Both the position numbers and the translations under genes were made by a program. Below, one piece after another: positions 7,002 to 15,151 of a stretch of DNA of 29,063 nucleotides. Source of the DNA: JAWUWD01 sp034112085 (GTDB lineage: Bacteria > Bacteroidota > Bacteroidia > Cytophagales > Cyclobacteriaceae). Each line of letters starts with the position of its first letter. The first letter of the stretch is position 1. Location of the stretch: contig JAWUWD010000064.1 in the NCBI GenBank assembly GCA_034112085.1, forward strand, positions 1-29,063, read 5' to 3'. Under the pieces are notes generated by a model. It saw nothing but the letters and a program-made list of their open reading frames with translations. It was not told where the DNA came from and made no database searches.

Positions 7002-7788
7002 TGCTTTGTAGTGTTAATAAAATATAATTCTCACTGGCCGTATCATCTACCTGTAGATAGTTGAACCCTGTAGAATACAATTCACCAAATTTATGGCCGT
7101 GACCATGTCCATGCATGGATAGCTTTACCCGATCATCTGATAACAATAACTGGTGATACGATTTCCTGTTTTCATCACCAAATTCTCTATGAAATGGCCC
7201 CATGTGGGAAATCATAAATATATTTTCAAAATTATCAGAAGGCTCTGCCAATTGTCTTGATAAAAAATCTAGGTCTGGAGCCTTTTCTCCTCTTAGAATA
7301 AACTCCTCGTGATTAGCATTGAAAAATATAAACTTATGTCCCCAGGCTTTAAAACTATAATCTAGCGCTCCAAACATAGCTTTGTAACTTGCTTCTCCAG
7401 TAGCGAGTGCATCATGGTTTCCAAAAGCTGTAAAATAGGGTGCTTTGAGTCTCCTCATAGCCTCTCCCATTTTCTTATACTCAATATTCAATGAGTAGTC
7501 CGTAATATCCCCTCCATGGAATACCATGTCGATGTCATTATTTTGGTTGATGTGATCTATCCCATCCTCGAACTCATCAAGGGCTCGTTGAGAGTCACTG
7601 ATAAAGGCAATTTTAATTACCTGCTTATCAGGATTTAGAGAAATTATTTTTTGAAGTTTATCTAATTGCTTTTGAGTTAAGTCCATTTCGTTTTCATCGA
7701 AATTGACCACATAAGGATTTGTCTCAAAGGCATCACAATTGAACAGTAATGTTACTCCAAACAGTAATATTTTTAAATTAAGTTTCAT
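6967..7788 (-). CDS. Lipoprotein calcineurin-like metallophosphoesterase
   Basis: 273 residues from the ATG at 7788. A lipobox LLFNC with Cys18 predicts a lipoprotein facing the periplasm or outside. Metallophosphoesterase motifs occur in order: DSQ at 65-67 (motif I, with Gln in place of the common His), GGD ending at Asp94, GNHD at 123-126, a His at 195 (SHMGP), and an unusual His-Gly repeat HGHGHGH at 226-232 carrying the final metal ligands. The substrate could be a nucleotide, phosphodiester or phosphoprotein; this is not decidable. Its 3' end overlaps the next barrel-like gene, so the pair may act together at the cell surface. An upstream in-frame start at 7821 would put non-signal residues before the signal peptide and is unlikely. 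Confidence 0.87.
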   Translation of the reverse strand: MKLNLKILLFGVTLLFNCDAFETNPYVVNFDENEMDLTQKQLDKLQKIISLNPDKQVIKIAFISDSQRALDEFEDGIDHINQNNDIDMVFHGGDITDYSLNIEYKKMGEAMRRLKAPYFTAFGNHDALATGEASYKAMFGALDYSFKAWGHKFIFFNANHEEFILRGEKAPDLDFLSRQLAEPSDNFENIFMISHMGPFHREFGDENRKSYHQLLLSDDRVKLSMHGHGHGHKFGELYSTGFNYLQVDDTASENYILLTLQSNGNYDFERVFY

Positions 7789-7898
7789 GTAGTTTGACCT
7801 TGCTATAATACAGAATAGCACAGTAAACGTATGCCTATCACAAAAAGTTTGGAGGGACAGATTATTTCATAAAAGAATAATTATCAAGGGTAATAGAG

Positions 7899-7923
7899 CA
7901 TGAACTAGCAGACATGAACTAGC
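7899..7923. repeat. Two copies of an 11-bp direct repeat CATGAACTAGC
   Basis: Identical copies at 7899-7909 and 7913-7923 (14-base period) lie between the unknown 189-residue gene, whose stop codon begins the next base, and the metallophosphoesterase. This could be replication slippage or a small binding site; nothing distinguishes these. Confidence 0.6.
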
Positions 7924-8493
7924 TCAATTCATCTTTTCAACATCCTCTTTAAGTAGCTCATAATCCCCAATAACCTCAGGAAGTAGCTCAGAAGTATCGA
8001 TATCGTCTAATAGTCCAGTTAGTTTTTGAATACCAGCAGTTCGATCTTTTAACACATCATCCTCCAAGCAATTGTACAAATCGAGGCAGCAGTCATATTT
8101 AATGCTGTTGCTCATTGGGACGATCTCCACTCCTGTCATTAAAGCCTGTAGGCTCGTTTCGGTATTGTGTGCCTGCCTGAGATGTGCAGCAAAATCAAGG
8201 ATCATATTTTCTAAAGAATCCGACTTGAAAGTCTTCAAGTTGTCAGTCAGTATTTCCTTCGTTTTCTCCTTGGCAAAGGTGGTGTCAGTCTCTGGAGGTT
8301 TATCAAAATACCCCACAAGTAATCCCTTTAATAAGTGTAAAGGATTGAGGCTAGCAGAACGTTTACTTTCAAAATTCTCTTTTTCAACACCATCAATAAA
8401 ATATGGCAGACTAAACCTCTCTTCTGCTTTGAGACGAACACCTATATCGGTGTCTTTCTCAAAATGTTTCCAAATGATAGTGTAACTGTTCAT
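7924..8493 (-). CDS. Unknown protein, second gene of nuclease-like cassette
   Basis: I do not recognise this 189-residue protein. It has no signal peptide or TM segment, so it is cytoplasmic. The first third is mixed (SYTIIWKHFEKDTDIGVRLKAEERFSLPYF split over residues 3-32), the middle contains HLLKGLLVGYFDKPPETD and the C-terminal half is helical and clearly acidic (QKLTGLLDDIDTSELLPEVI). There is a Cys-Cys pair in DCCLDLYNC. It starts 14 bases after the stop of the nuclease-like gene on the same strand, so the two should be one transcript. An acidic partner next to a putative nuclease could be an inhibitor, an adaptor, or unrelated; the sequence does not decide. Confidence 0.7.
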   Translation of the reverse strand: MNSYTIIWKHFEKDTDIGVRLKAEERFSLPYFIDGVEKENFESKRSASLNPLHLLKGLLVGYFDKPPETDTTFAKEKTKEILTDNLKTFKSDSLENMILDFAAHLRQAHNTETSLQALMTGVEIVPMSNSIKYDCCLDLYNCLEDDVLKDRTAGIQKLTGLLDDIDTSELLPEVIGDYELLKEDVEKMN

Positions 8494-8507
8494 TGATTAA
8501 CTGTACT

Positions 8508-9254
8508 CTATAAGAAATCCTTTAAGAGGTTTTTAAGCACCACAACATCAGCTTCATTATTACGAGCCAAATTATTCTCCGAATCAAGCTCAAAAGCAGT
8601 AAAGTCAATTTCAATGAATGGAATATCCTTAGCATCTAATCCTTTACGCTTGCGAGATGCATAAATCTTTCGCTGCTCTGCACGATCAACGCCACTTATG
8701 GTCTTACGTCCGGGCTTACCCAACTCAATTGTATCGTCTTCTATTTTTAAAAATTCAAGCACCAACTTTGCCTCTTTGTAGTAAGCATCCACAGGAAGTG
8801 CCGTTCTCGTTTTCTCATCTTTGTGCAAGTCTCCCAATATGAATCCAAACTTGTGCTGTCTAGAGGCTCGTTGACTGAGCAAGTCATCACACAGATTGAT
8901 CAAGTAATACTCATCGCTATTTCCTCTCGCTGCTCTTCTCTGTTGACCTTTAGGAATGCCAGTATCGTTAGGATCTTTGGGGATGTAAGTAGCTCCTTCT
9001 CTAACTAGATACCAATAGGTATTTTCACCACTTCTCTCTGCGTGTAAGTTGGGGATTTTTGTGAGCTCATTGTCTTTATCTAACTCTCTAAAAACTCTTC
9101 TGAGAGGCATTCCATTCTTTTCATCTTTAATAAAAACTCCTGCCTTGATCAAGTCAGGCATGATTAGTTTTGCTGGTACCCAATCCGCTTTTGATGACGT
9201 CTTAAAAAATTCAGTGATTACTTCGTTTATTTTGTCAATATTATCTTTGCTCAT
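8508..9254 (-). CDS. Putative winged-helix plus PD-(D/E)XK-like nuclease
   Basis: 248 residues from the ATG at 9254. Residues about 26-86 look like a winged-helix DNA-binding region (PDLIKAGVFI, PLRRVFRELDKDNELTKIP, ENTYWYLVRE), then a basic linker KGQQRRAARG. Residues 115-220 resemble Vsr/DUF559-type nucleases: a helix EYYLINLCDDLL, then LPVDAYYKEAKLVLEFLK (Asp156 and Glu167 as the D...E pair, Lys170), then DRAEQRKIYASRKRKG and a final strand FIEIDF. This matches the order acidic helix, D, E-x-x-K, helix in that superfamily, but is a fold-level guess. The longer in-frame start at 9293 is rejected because a -7 promoter box (9272-9279) lies inside that extension. First gene of a two-gene operon. 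It could be repair, restriction or another defence function. Confidence 0.65.
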   Translation of the reverse strand: MSKDNIDKINEVITEFFKTSSKADWVPAKLIMPDLIKAGVFIKDEKNGMPLRRVFRELDKDNELTKIPNLHAERSGENTYWYLVREGATYIPKDPNDTGIPKGQQRRAARGNSDEYYLINLCDDLLSQRASRQHKFGFILGDLHKDEKTRTALPVDAYYKEAKLVLEFLKIEDDTIELGKPGRKTISGVDRAEQRKIYASRKRKGLDAKDIPFIEIDFTAFELDSENNLARNNEADVVVLKNLLKDFL

Positions 9255-9271
9255 ATCTATCTCGTTTAAGA

Positions 9272-9279
9272 CAAAGGTA
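9272..9279 (-). promoter_or_regulatory. Bacteroidota -7 promoter element TACCTTTG
   Basis: Perfect TAnnTTTG on the minus strand, 17 bases before the ATG of the nuclease-like gene, which implies a leader of about 12 nt. It decides the start at 9254. No -33 TTTG is visible at the usual distance. Confidence 0.55.
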
Positions 9280-9372
9280 ATACGAATTCTCATTTATTGA
9301 CTTGTATTTACCTAACATACATTTAGCTTGGGGAAATAAGTCTATATTCATCCTTTATTAACCTTGCGGAAC

Positions 9373-9939
9373 ATGCGAAAAATACTAATCCTTCCTATAC
9401 TAATTATCTGTTCAATAGTGAATGCACAAGATAAAACACCTGCTCAAAAGTTTTGGATGACTTTACAAGAGCATTGTGGCAATGCATATGAAGGTATTTT
9501 GGCAATACCGAAAGAAGACGAACAATTTGGAGGAAAACGGCTAGTGATGCATGTTAGGTCATGCAGCGAGACTGAGATTAGAGTTCCTTTTTTTGTTGGC
9601 GATGACAAATCTCGAACATGGGTATTTACTTTTGAGAATGGAGTGATAACACTCAAGCATGACCACCGTCACGAAGATGGGACTGAGGATAAAGTAACAC
9701 AATATGGAGGCACAGCCAGTAATTCAGGAATGGCAGATGTCCAATTCTTCCCTGCGGATCAAGAAACTGCTACCCTTCTACCCAGAGCCGCCACTAATAT
9801 CTGGTGGGTGACAATGAGTGATACTACCTTTACTTACAATTTGAGACGATTAAATAGTGACACCGTTTTTAAGGTAGAAATGGATCTTAGTCAAACTATT
9901 GAAACTCCTGAATCACCGTGGGGCTGGAAAGGTGAGTAG
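9373..9939 (+). CDS. Secreted protein of unknown function
   Basis: 188 residues, with signal peptide MRKILILPILIICSIVNAQ. The mature protein is about 170 residues with strand-rich patterns (RTWVFTFENGVITLKHDHRHED, a tripartite H-D-H-R-H cluster near 95-100, and TNIWWVTMSDTTFTYNLRRL) and two cysteines (LQEHCGNAY and VRSCSETE) that could form a disulfide. It looks like a small extracellular beta-barrel or lipocalin-like fold, but I do not know its family's function. ATG at 9373 is preferred over an in-frame TTG nine bases earlier because it starts the signal peptide directly. It is divergent from the nuclease-like cassette and stands alone. Confidence 0.78.
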   Translation: MRKILILPILIICSIVNAQDKTPAQKFWMTLQEHCGNAYEGILAIPKEDEQFGGKRLVMHVRSCSETEIRVPFFVGDDKSRTWVFTFENGVITLKHDHRHEDGTEDKVTQYGGTASNSGMADVQFFPADQETATLLPRAATNIWWVTMSDTTFTYNLRRLNSDTVFKVEMDLSQTIETPESPWGWKGE

Positions 9940-10037
9940 TTTGAAAAACTAAGGGTGCTTTTCACAAACACAATACTGATCACTTCGTTTTGATCAATCA
10001 AAGGGCAACTTTCAACTACCAAATTGTCAATTTTTAC

Positions 10038-10045
10038 TATTTTTG
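10038..10045 (+). promoter_or_regulatory. Bacteroidota -7 promoter element TATTTTTG
   Basis: This perfect TAnnTTTG lies 20 bases before the ATG of the S4-domain gene. It argues against the longer in-frame start at 10024, which is upstream of the box. No -33 box was found. Confidence 0.5.
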
Positions 10046-10065
10046 CGATTGAACCAATTATAATT

Positions 10066-10278
10066 ATGGAATTATTCAAACTTAAAGAATCAGAAGAATA
10101 CATAGAACTCAATAATCTGATCAAAAGATTTGGTGGGGTCACTACTGGTGGAGAAGCTAAAATGGCCATCAACCAAGGTGAGGTAAAAGTCAATAATGAA
10201 GTAGAAACAAGGGTAAGGAAGAAAATGCGCTCTGGTGAAACTGTAGCATATGGTTCTGAAGAGGGCAAAGTCGAGTAG
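10066..10278 (+). CDS. S4-domain RNA-binding protein (YbcJ/YaaA type)
   Basis: A 70-residue cytoplasmic protein consisting of one S4-like domain: LIKRFGGVTTGGEAKMAINQGEVKVNNEV is split over residues 18-45 and matches the helix-loop-strand RNA-binding surface seen in YbcJ and in the N-terminal part of rRNA pseudouridine synthases; a basic stretch RVRKKMRSGE follows. Such proteins bind structured RNA or ribosomal particles, with no enzymatic part. The start at 10066 (ATG) is fixed by the domain start and by a -7 promoter box just upstream. A DUF3817 membrane protein gene follows after 6 bases and is probably co-transcribed. Confidence 0.9.
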   Translation: MELFKLKESEEYIELNNLIKRFGGVTTGGEAKMAINQGEVKVNNEVETRVRKKMRSGETVAYGSEEGKVE

Positions 10279-10284
10279 ATTACT

Positions 10285-10590
10285 ATGACATTCAAAACAG
10301 CTCTAGGCAGACTTAGAATTTTAGCTATATTAGAAGGAATTAGCTATCTCCTTCTAGGTATTACCATGCCCCTCAAATACATGTTAGATATCCCGGGACC
10401 CAATTATATTGTAGGAATGGCTCATGGCATTCTATTCATCCTTTACGTAATATTTAGCCTTCAAAACATCTACCTTCAACGTTGGGGCTTCTGGACTTCT
10501 ATTCTAGTTTTAGGCGCATCCTTGATCCCTGTTGGTACTTTCATAATCGATGCCAAAATATTGAAACCGATTACTCTCGAGAAAGAATAG
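10285..10590 (+). CDS. DUF3817 integral membrane protein
   Basis: A 101-residue inner-membrane protein with three hydrophobic segments: about 13-33 (ILAILEGISYLLLGITMPLK), 42-62 (VGMAHGILFILYVIFSL) and 69-91 (WGFWTSILVLGASLIPVG). The motif EGISYLLL...MPLKY...P....GM.HG is the DUF3817 pattern. Function is unknown; the family is sometimes found fused or next to membrane transport genes. It sits 6 bases after the S4-domain gene. Confidence 0.88.
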   Translation: MTFKTALGRLRILAILEGISYLLLGITMPLKYMLDIPGPNYIVGMAHGILFILYVIFSLQNIYLQRWGFWTSILVLGASLIPVGTFIIDAKILKPITLEKE

Positions 10591-10717
10591 CTATACTCCT
10601 AGTACACTTTTCAAGCAAATAACCAATTATACTGTTAGGTTAAGTATTTATTATTTGAACGGGGATTTGAGTTGACTTAAGATTATTAAATTGTCTATTC
10701 ATTCAAACCCTATTGTC

Positions 10718-13700
10718 ATGAAACACTTTCTTCCTATTATTTTATTGATCAGTGTCACGATTACTTTGGACGCCCAGCGAAAAAAAAGCTCAAACACAAC
10801 TCCAGTAAAAAGTCAATTTGAAGAGGTATCCCTCTCAGGGCTAAAGTTCAGAAGTATTGGACCTGCACAACCATCAGGTAGAATTTCTGATTTTGCCGTG
10901 AACCCCAATAACCATAAGGAATACTATGTGGCAGTATCTGCTGGCGGAGTGTGGAAGACTGTCAATGCTGGAACTACCTACATGCCTATTTTTGACGGAG
11001 AAGGGAGCTACTCAATAGGCTGCGTGACACTCGATCCTAACAATCCTAATGTTGTATGGGTAGGTTCTGGTGAAAATAATAACCAGAGAAGTGTTGCCTA
11101 TGGAGATGGAATTTACAAATCCCTTGATGGTGGAAAGAGCTGGAAAAACATGGGACTAAAAAACTCTGAACATATTGGCAAAATAATCATTGATCCTAGA
11201 AATTCAGATGTGATATATGTCGCAGCAATTGGGCCATTATGGAGTGATGGAGGAGATAGAGGAGTGTATAAATCAACTGATGGAGGAGACAGCTGGAAGG
11301 CAGTCTTGACAAAAAATAAATATACGGGCATCAATGACATTGTGATGGACCCAAGAGATCCTGACATCATTTACGCCTCATCATATCAACGAAGAAGACA
11401 TGTATTCACCTATATGGGTGGTGGACCTGGATCAGGTTTACACAAAACAACAGACGGTGGTGCTACTTGGCAAGAGATAAACAACGGTCTTCCCGAGGTA
11501 GATTTAGGAAGAATAGGATTGGCTATTGCCCCGTCTGATCCAGAAGTCATCTATGCACTTGTTGAGGCCGCTCAAGGTAAGGGCGGGTTTTATAAAAGTT
11601 CAGATAGAGGAGCATCTTGGAACAAACAAGGTAGCTACTCTTCTAGCGGCAATTATTACCAAGAGATCGTAGTTGATCCCAATGATGCAAAAACTGTCTA
11701 TGGCATGAATACCTGGATACAAGTATCAAAAGATGGAGGTAAGTCATTCAAAGTGCTTGGAGAAAATTCGAAACATGTAGATAATCACTGTATGTGGATA
11801 GATCCTTCAGATTCGGACCACTTTATGGCCGGATGTGATGGTGGAATCTATGAATCTTGGGACGGTGCCAAAACATGGGACTATAAAGCAAATTTACCCG
11901 TCACGCAGTTTTACAAAGTTTCACTAGACAATGCAGCACCATTCTACAACGTATATGGTGGCACACAGGACAATGCAAGTTTGGGAGGGCCCTCTCGATC
12001 TCTCAGTGACAACGGAATATCGAATGAAGAATGGATCAATACTCATGGAGGAGATGGTTTTGAGACACAAGTAGACCAATCCAATTCAAATATTATTTAT
12101 GCGCAATCACAACATGGTGTATTGGTAAGATATGACCGTGCCAGTGGTGAAGAACTGGGTATCCAACCCCAAGAAAGAAACGATGAAAATGCCTATCGGT
12201 GGAATTGGGATGCTCCATTGGTAATTAGTAATCACAGCAATAAGCGACTTTACTTTGCCGCCAATAAGGTATTCCGAACTGACGATCAAGGCAACAGTTG
12301 GAAAGTGATTAGCGATGATCTTACCGCACAGATCAACAGGAATGAATTGAAATTAATGGACAGAGTATGGGGCATAGATGCTATTGCGAAAAATGGTTCT
12401 ACTTCCCAATATGGAACTATTGTAGCCATGGACGAGTCCTCAAAAAATGAAGACTTATTATACGTTGGAACAGATGATGGATTGATTCAAATCACTGAGA
12501 ATGGCGGAGATTCATGGACCAAAATCAATTCTGTACCTGGTGTTCCACCGAATACATATGTCAATATGCTACTGGCATCTCAGCATGATGAGAATATCGT
12601 ATTTGCATGCTTCAACAATCACAAAAAAGGAGATTTCAAACCTTATATTTATAAGAGTACTGACAAAGGAAAAACTTGGAAATCCATTACAGCCAACTTA
12701 CCAGCAAGAGGTTCTAGTTATGCTATTGCACAAGATCATGTTGATCCCAATCTACTATTTGTAGGGACAGAGTTTGGCATATTCGTGAGCAACAACGGTG
12801 GCAAAAACTGGAAGCAATTGAAATCTGGAGTTCCAACCGTAGCAGTTAGAGATATTGCCATTCAGAAAAGAGAAAATGATTTAGTATTAGGCACTTTCGG
12901 TAGAGGGTTTTATGTGCTTGACGATTACTCTTCTTTGAGAAATACTAGTGAGGCTACATTAAACAAAGAAGGTGTTTTATTTTCTGTGCGTGATCCGTTG
13001 TTATATGAGCCTAGTTACCCAATGGGTCTACCTGGCCAAGCATTCCAAGGTGACAGCTATTATCGTGGTGAAAATCTCGGTCCAGTAGCTATGTTCACCT
13101 ACTACATGAAAGATGGTCTAAAATCACTAAAAGAACAGCGTCAAGATCGAGAAAAGAAAGTCACTAAAGCAGGGCAAGACAACAAATATCCAAGCTATGA
13201 AGCTCTGAAGACAGAACGTGAGGAGAAAGCTCCTAAACTACTTATCACTATTAAGAATTCTAATGATAAGGTTGTTAAGAAAATATTGACTAAACCGTCC
13301 AAGGGACTCAATAGATTGCAATGGGATATGCGATATGGAGATACAGACCCGATCAATTTATCAAAACCTTCTTTTTACAATCCATGGGGTGATAGTGACA
13401 AAGGAATATTGGTCTCTCCTGGGGAATATACCGCGACACTCTCTAAAGTAGTGATGGACGAAGTAACCCACTTAGCAGAACCCATTTCATTTACCATCAA
13501 TGCCTTAGAAAACAGAACACTTCCTGCTACTGACAGAATAGCTCTTAATGAGTTTAATCGGGGCGTGCTCAAGTTATCAGGCGTGATTAGAGCAACTCAG
13601 CAGACGCTGAGTGAAGTGCAGAATCAAGTGAAGTACATGAATGCTGCGATCATCAAAGCAGAAGTCGCCTATGATTCAGATATAGTAAAAACTGTGCGCA

Positions 13701-14017
13701 ACTTCGAAAAGAAAATATATGAACTAAAAACACAGCTTAATGGCGATCGTGTAGCTAGTACCTTAGATATCAATAAGCCACCGAGTGTTGGAGCCCGCAT
13801 GGGAATGCTTGTATATCAAATGTTTGCTTCTACTTCTGATCCAACACAAACCAATAAAGACAGTTATTCAATTGCCGCTGAGGAGTTTACACCAATACTA
13901 AAATCTGTGCAAAATCTAATAAATGAAGATTTGAAAAGTATTCAAAATGAATTAATAAATATTGGAGCACCATATACACCTCATTCATTACCTAATGTTC
14001 CATCTTTTAAAGAATAA
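10718..14017 (+). CDS. Secreted VPS10/BNR-repeat (sialidase-like propeller) protein
   Basis: 1099 residues from the ATG at 10718, with signal peptide MKHFLPIILLISVTITLDAQ. About residues 35-745 form one or two beta-propellers. At least ten Asp-box (BNR) motifs S/T-x-D-x-G-x-x-W/F are visible, for example SLDGGKSW, STDGGDSW, TTDGGATW, SSDRGASW, SKDGGKSF, TDDQGNSW, TENGGDSW, STDKGKTW and SNNGGKNW. The last 300 residues are a charged, mostly helical tail after a short linker (YYRGENLGPVAMFTYYMKDG). Families with this architecture are annotated as VPS10/sortilin-like or glycosyl-hydrolase-like; actual hydrolase activity is not established by Asp-boxes, which are structural. No T9SS C-terminal sorting domain (gliding-motility type) was noticed, so the protein may be periplasmic. 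An in-frame TTG at 10691 precedes the signal peptide and is rejected. Confidence 0.9.
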   Translation: MKHFLPIILLISVTITLDAQRKKSSNTTPVKSQFEEVSLSGLKFRSIGPAQPSGRISDFAVNPNNHKEYYVAVSAGGVWKTVNAGTTYMPIFDGEGSYSIGCVTLDPNNPNVVWVGSGENNNQRSVAYGDGIYKSLDGGKSWKNMGLKNSEHIGKIIIDPRNSDVIYVAAIGPLWSDGGDRGVYKSTDGGDSWKAVLTKNKYTGINDIVMDPRDPDIIYASSYQRRRHVFTYMGGGPGSGLHKTTDGGATWQEINNGLPEVDLGRIGLAIAPSDPEVIYALVEAAQGKGGFYKSSDRGASWNKQGSYSSSGNYYQEIVVDPNDAKTVYGMNTWIQVSKDGGKSFKVLGENSKHVDNHCMWIDPSDSDHFMAGCDGGIYESWDGAKTWDYKANLPVTQFYKVSLDNAAPFYNVYGGTQDNASLGGPSRSLSDNGISNEEWINTHGGDGFETQVDQSNSNIIYAQSQHGVLVRYDRASGEELGIQPQERNDENAYRWNWDAPLVISNHSNKRLYFAANKVFRTDDQGNSWKVISDDLTAQINRNELKLMDRVWGIDAIAKNGSTSQYGTIVAMDESSKNEDLLYVGTDDGLIQITENGGDSWTKINSVPGVPPNTYVNMLLASQHDENIVFACFNNHKKGDFKPYIYKSTDKGKTWKSITANLPARGSSYAIAQDHVDPNLLFVGTEFGIFVSNNGGKNWKQLKSGVPTVAVRDIAIQKRENDLVLGTFGRGFYVLDDYSSLRNTSEATLNKEGVLFSVRDPLLYEPSYPMGLPGQAFQGDSYYRGENLGPVAMFTYYMKDGLKSLKEQRQDREKKVTKAGQDNKYPSYEALKTEREEKAPKLLITIKNSNDKVVKKILTKPSKGLNRLQWDMRYGDTDPINLSKPSFYNPWGDSDKGILVSPGEYTATLSKVVMDEVTHLAEPISFTINALENRTLPATDRIALNEFNRGVLKLSGVIRATQQTLSEVQNQVKYMNAAIIKAEVAYDSDIVKTVRNFEKKIYELKTQLNGDRVASTLDINKPPSVGARMGMLVYQMFASTSDPTQTNKDSYSIAAEEFTPILKSVQNLINEDLKSIQNELINIGAPYTPHSLPNVPSFKE

Positions 14018-14023
14018 TGAATT

Positions 14024-14059
14024 GAGATAAAGGCTGTCTAATTAAACAGCCTTTATCTC
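14024..14059. terminator. Bidirectional hairpin terminator between convergent genes
   Basis: GAGATAAAGGCTGT (14024-14037) and ACAGCCTTTATCTC (14046-14059) form a perfect 14-bp stem with an 8-nt AT loop. It lies between the BNR protein stop and the universal stress protein stop, two bases from the latter, and probably serves both genes. Confidence 0.8.
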
Positions 14060-14060
14060 T

Positions 14061-14984
14061 TTACATCTTGATCAAGGCATCCCAAAAACCTAGATTTTCC
14101 CCTTGCTTCTTGACCACCATAAGCGGAATATCATGACAATCGTTGATTAAGTTTTCAGTAACACTTCCCAAAAGTAGAATGGCCGTAGCATTTTGTCCTT
14201 TTGAGCCCATGATAATATAGTCTGCCTTTACTTTTTTGGCTTGGTTGATGATATTTTGTGGTATGCTCAAGTCATGACTTACTTCAAACACCGGTTCCAC
14301 GTTAACCTCTTTGGTGTCTATTTTTTTGATTAGCTTGTCAAAATCCCTCTTGGCATATTTTTCCATAATAGCTTCCATCTCCTCGCGACTCTTCCCCATC
14401 TTACTATACCCAGTTGGTAAACTGAATATATGCTGAGCTATGACTACAGCGCTATCAATCTCCGAAGCCATTTCTATGGCATGATTCAATGCGATTTCAC
14501 AATGTTCGGAGAAATCCATCGGAACTAATATCCTTGATATACTCCTGGAATAATTCTCATTGACAAATAACATAGAGGATTTACCTTTCCTAGCCAGCAT
14601 TTGAGGAACAACTCCATTCCCATTTCCTTTCGTTTTCTTTCCGACTATCATCAAGTCTATCTGCTTGATATTACACCAGTGAAGCATTTCGACTAGAGGT
14701 TGACCTTCTGAAACTTCATAAGACATCTCAATATTCTTGTGATCAGGAATATGTTTATTCACCAAAGCACTCATATGCTCTTTCAATTCTTCATCACGGG
14801 GCAAAGGCATGATAGCTTTGACTTCATCTGGCCATTCCATAGTTCTTTCTATATGAATGAAATAAATTTTTTCAATATGTGAATTAACTTTAAGGTAGTC
14901 CGAGACGAACTCAATCAGAAGGTCATCCATTTTAGAGAAGTCTAGACCTACCATCAGTCTCTTGATGTTTTTAAGTGATTTCAT
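14061..14984 (-). CDS. Universal stress protein, tandem UspA domains
   Basis: 307 residues built from two Usp domains, about 6-141 and 149-293. The second carries the ATP-binding motif G-2x-G-9x-G-S exactly: Gly260, Gly263, Gly273-Ser274 (MGSKGQ...LLGSVTENLI). The first lacks a full motif (IVGKKTKGNGNG), so only one site is likely to bind nucleotide. Such tandem proteins respond to starvation, oxidative or redox stress in the cytoplasm. It is transcribed alone, divergent from the M24 peptidase gene. Its leader contains an 8-bp inverted repeat (15003-15027). Confidence 0.93.
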   Translation of the reverse strand: MKSLKNIKRLMVGLDFSKMDDLLIEFVSDYLKVNSHIEKIYFIHIERTMEWPDEVKAIMPLPRDEELKEHMSALVNKHIPDHKNIEMSYEVSEGQPLVEMLHWCNIKQIDLMIVGKKTKGNGNGVVPQMLARKGKSSMLFVNENYSRSISRILVPMDFSEHCEIALNHAIEMASEIDSAVVIAQHIFSLPTGYSKMGKSREEMEAIMEKYAKRDFDKLIKKIDTKEVNVEPVFEVSHDLSIPQNIINQAKKVKADYIIMGSKGQNATAILLLGSVTENLINDCHDIPLMVVKKQGENLGFWDALIKM

Positions 14985-15002
14985 AGCTACATTTTTAAAA
15001 AT

Positions 15003-15027
15003 TTCTTACCCTATATCAAGGTAAGAA
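15003..15027. repeat. Inverted repeat in divergent promoter region
   Basis: TTCTTACC (15003-15010) and GGTAAGAA (15020-15027) are perfect 8-bp arms with a 9-base spacer, 19 bases before the stress-protein start. It could be a regulator site or a leader hairpin; there is no further support. Confidence 0.4.
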
Positions 15028-15151
15028 TAATCTTATAAATTCGATCTATAATAGATGATAACATCTGTAATTTATCCATTACATTAACTACATGAATTCT
15101 AACTAGTGACAAAAGCTGATATTCTCTATATTCAATTCTAAAATATCAATT

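Noticed and set aside
9255..9293. Longer N-terminus for the nuclease-like protein (13 extra residues)
   Set aside because: A -7 promoter box lies inside that stretch, so the mRNA would start after the longer ATG.
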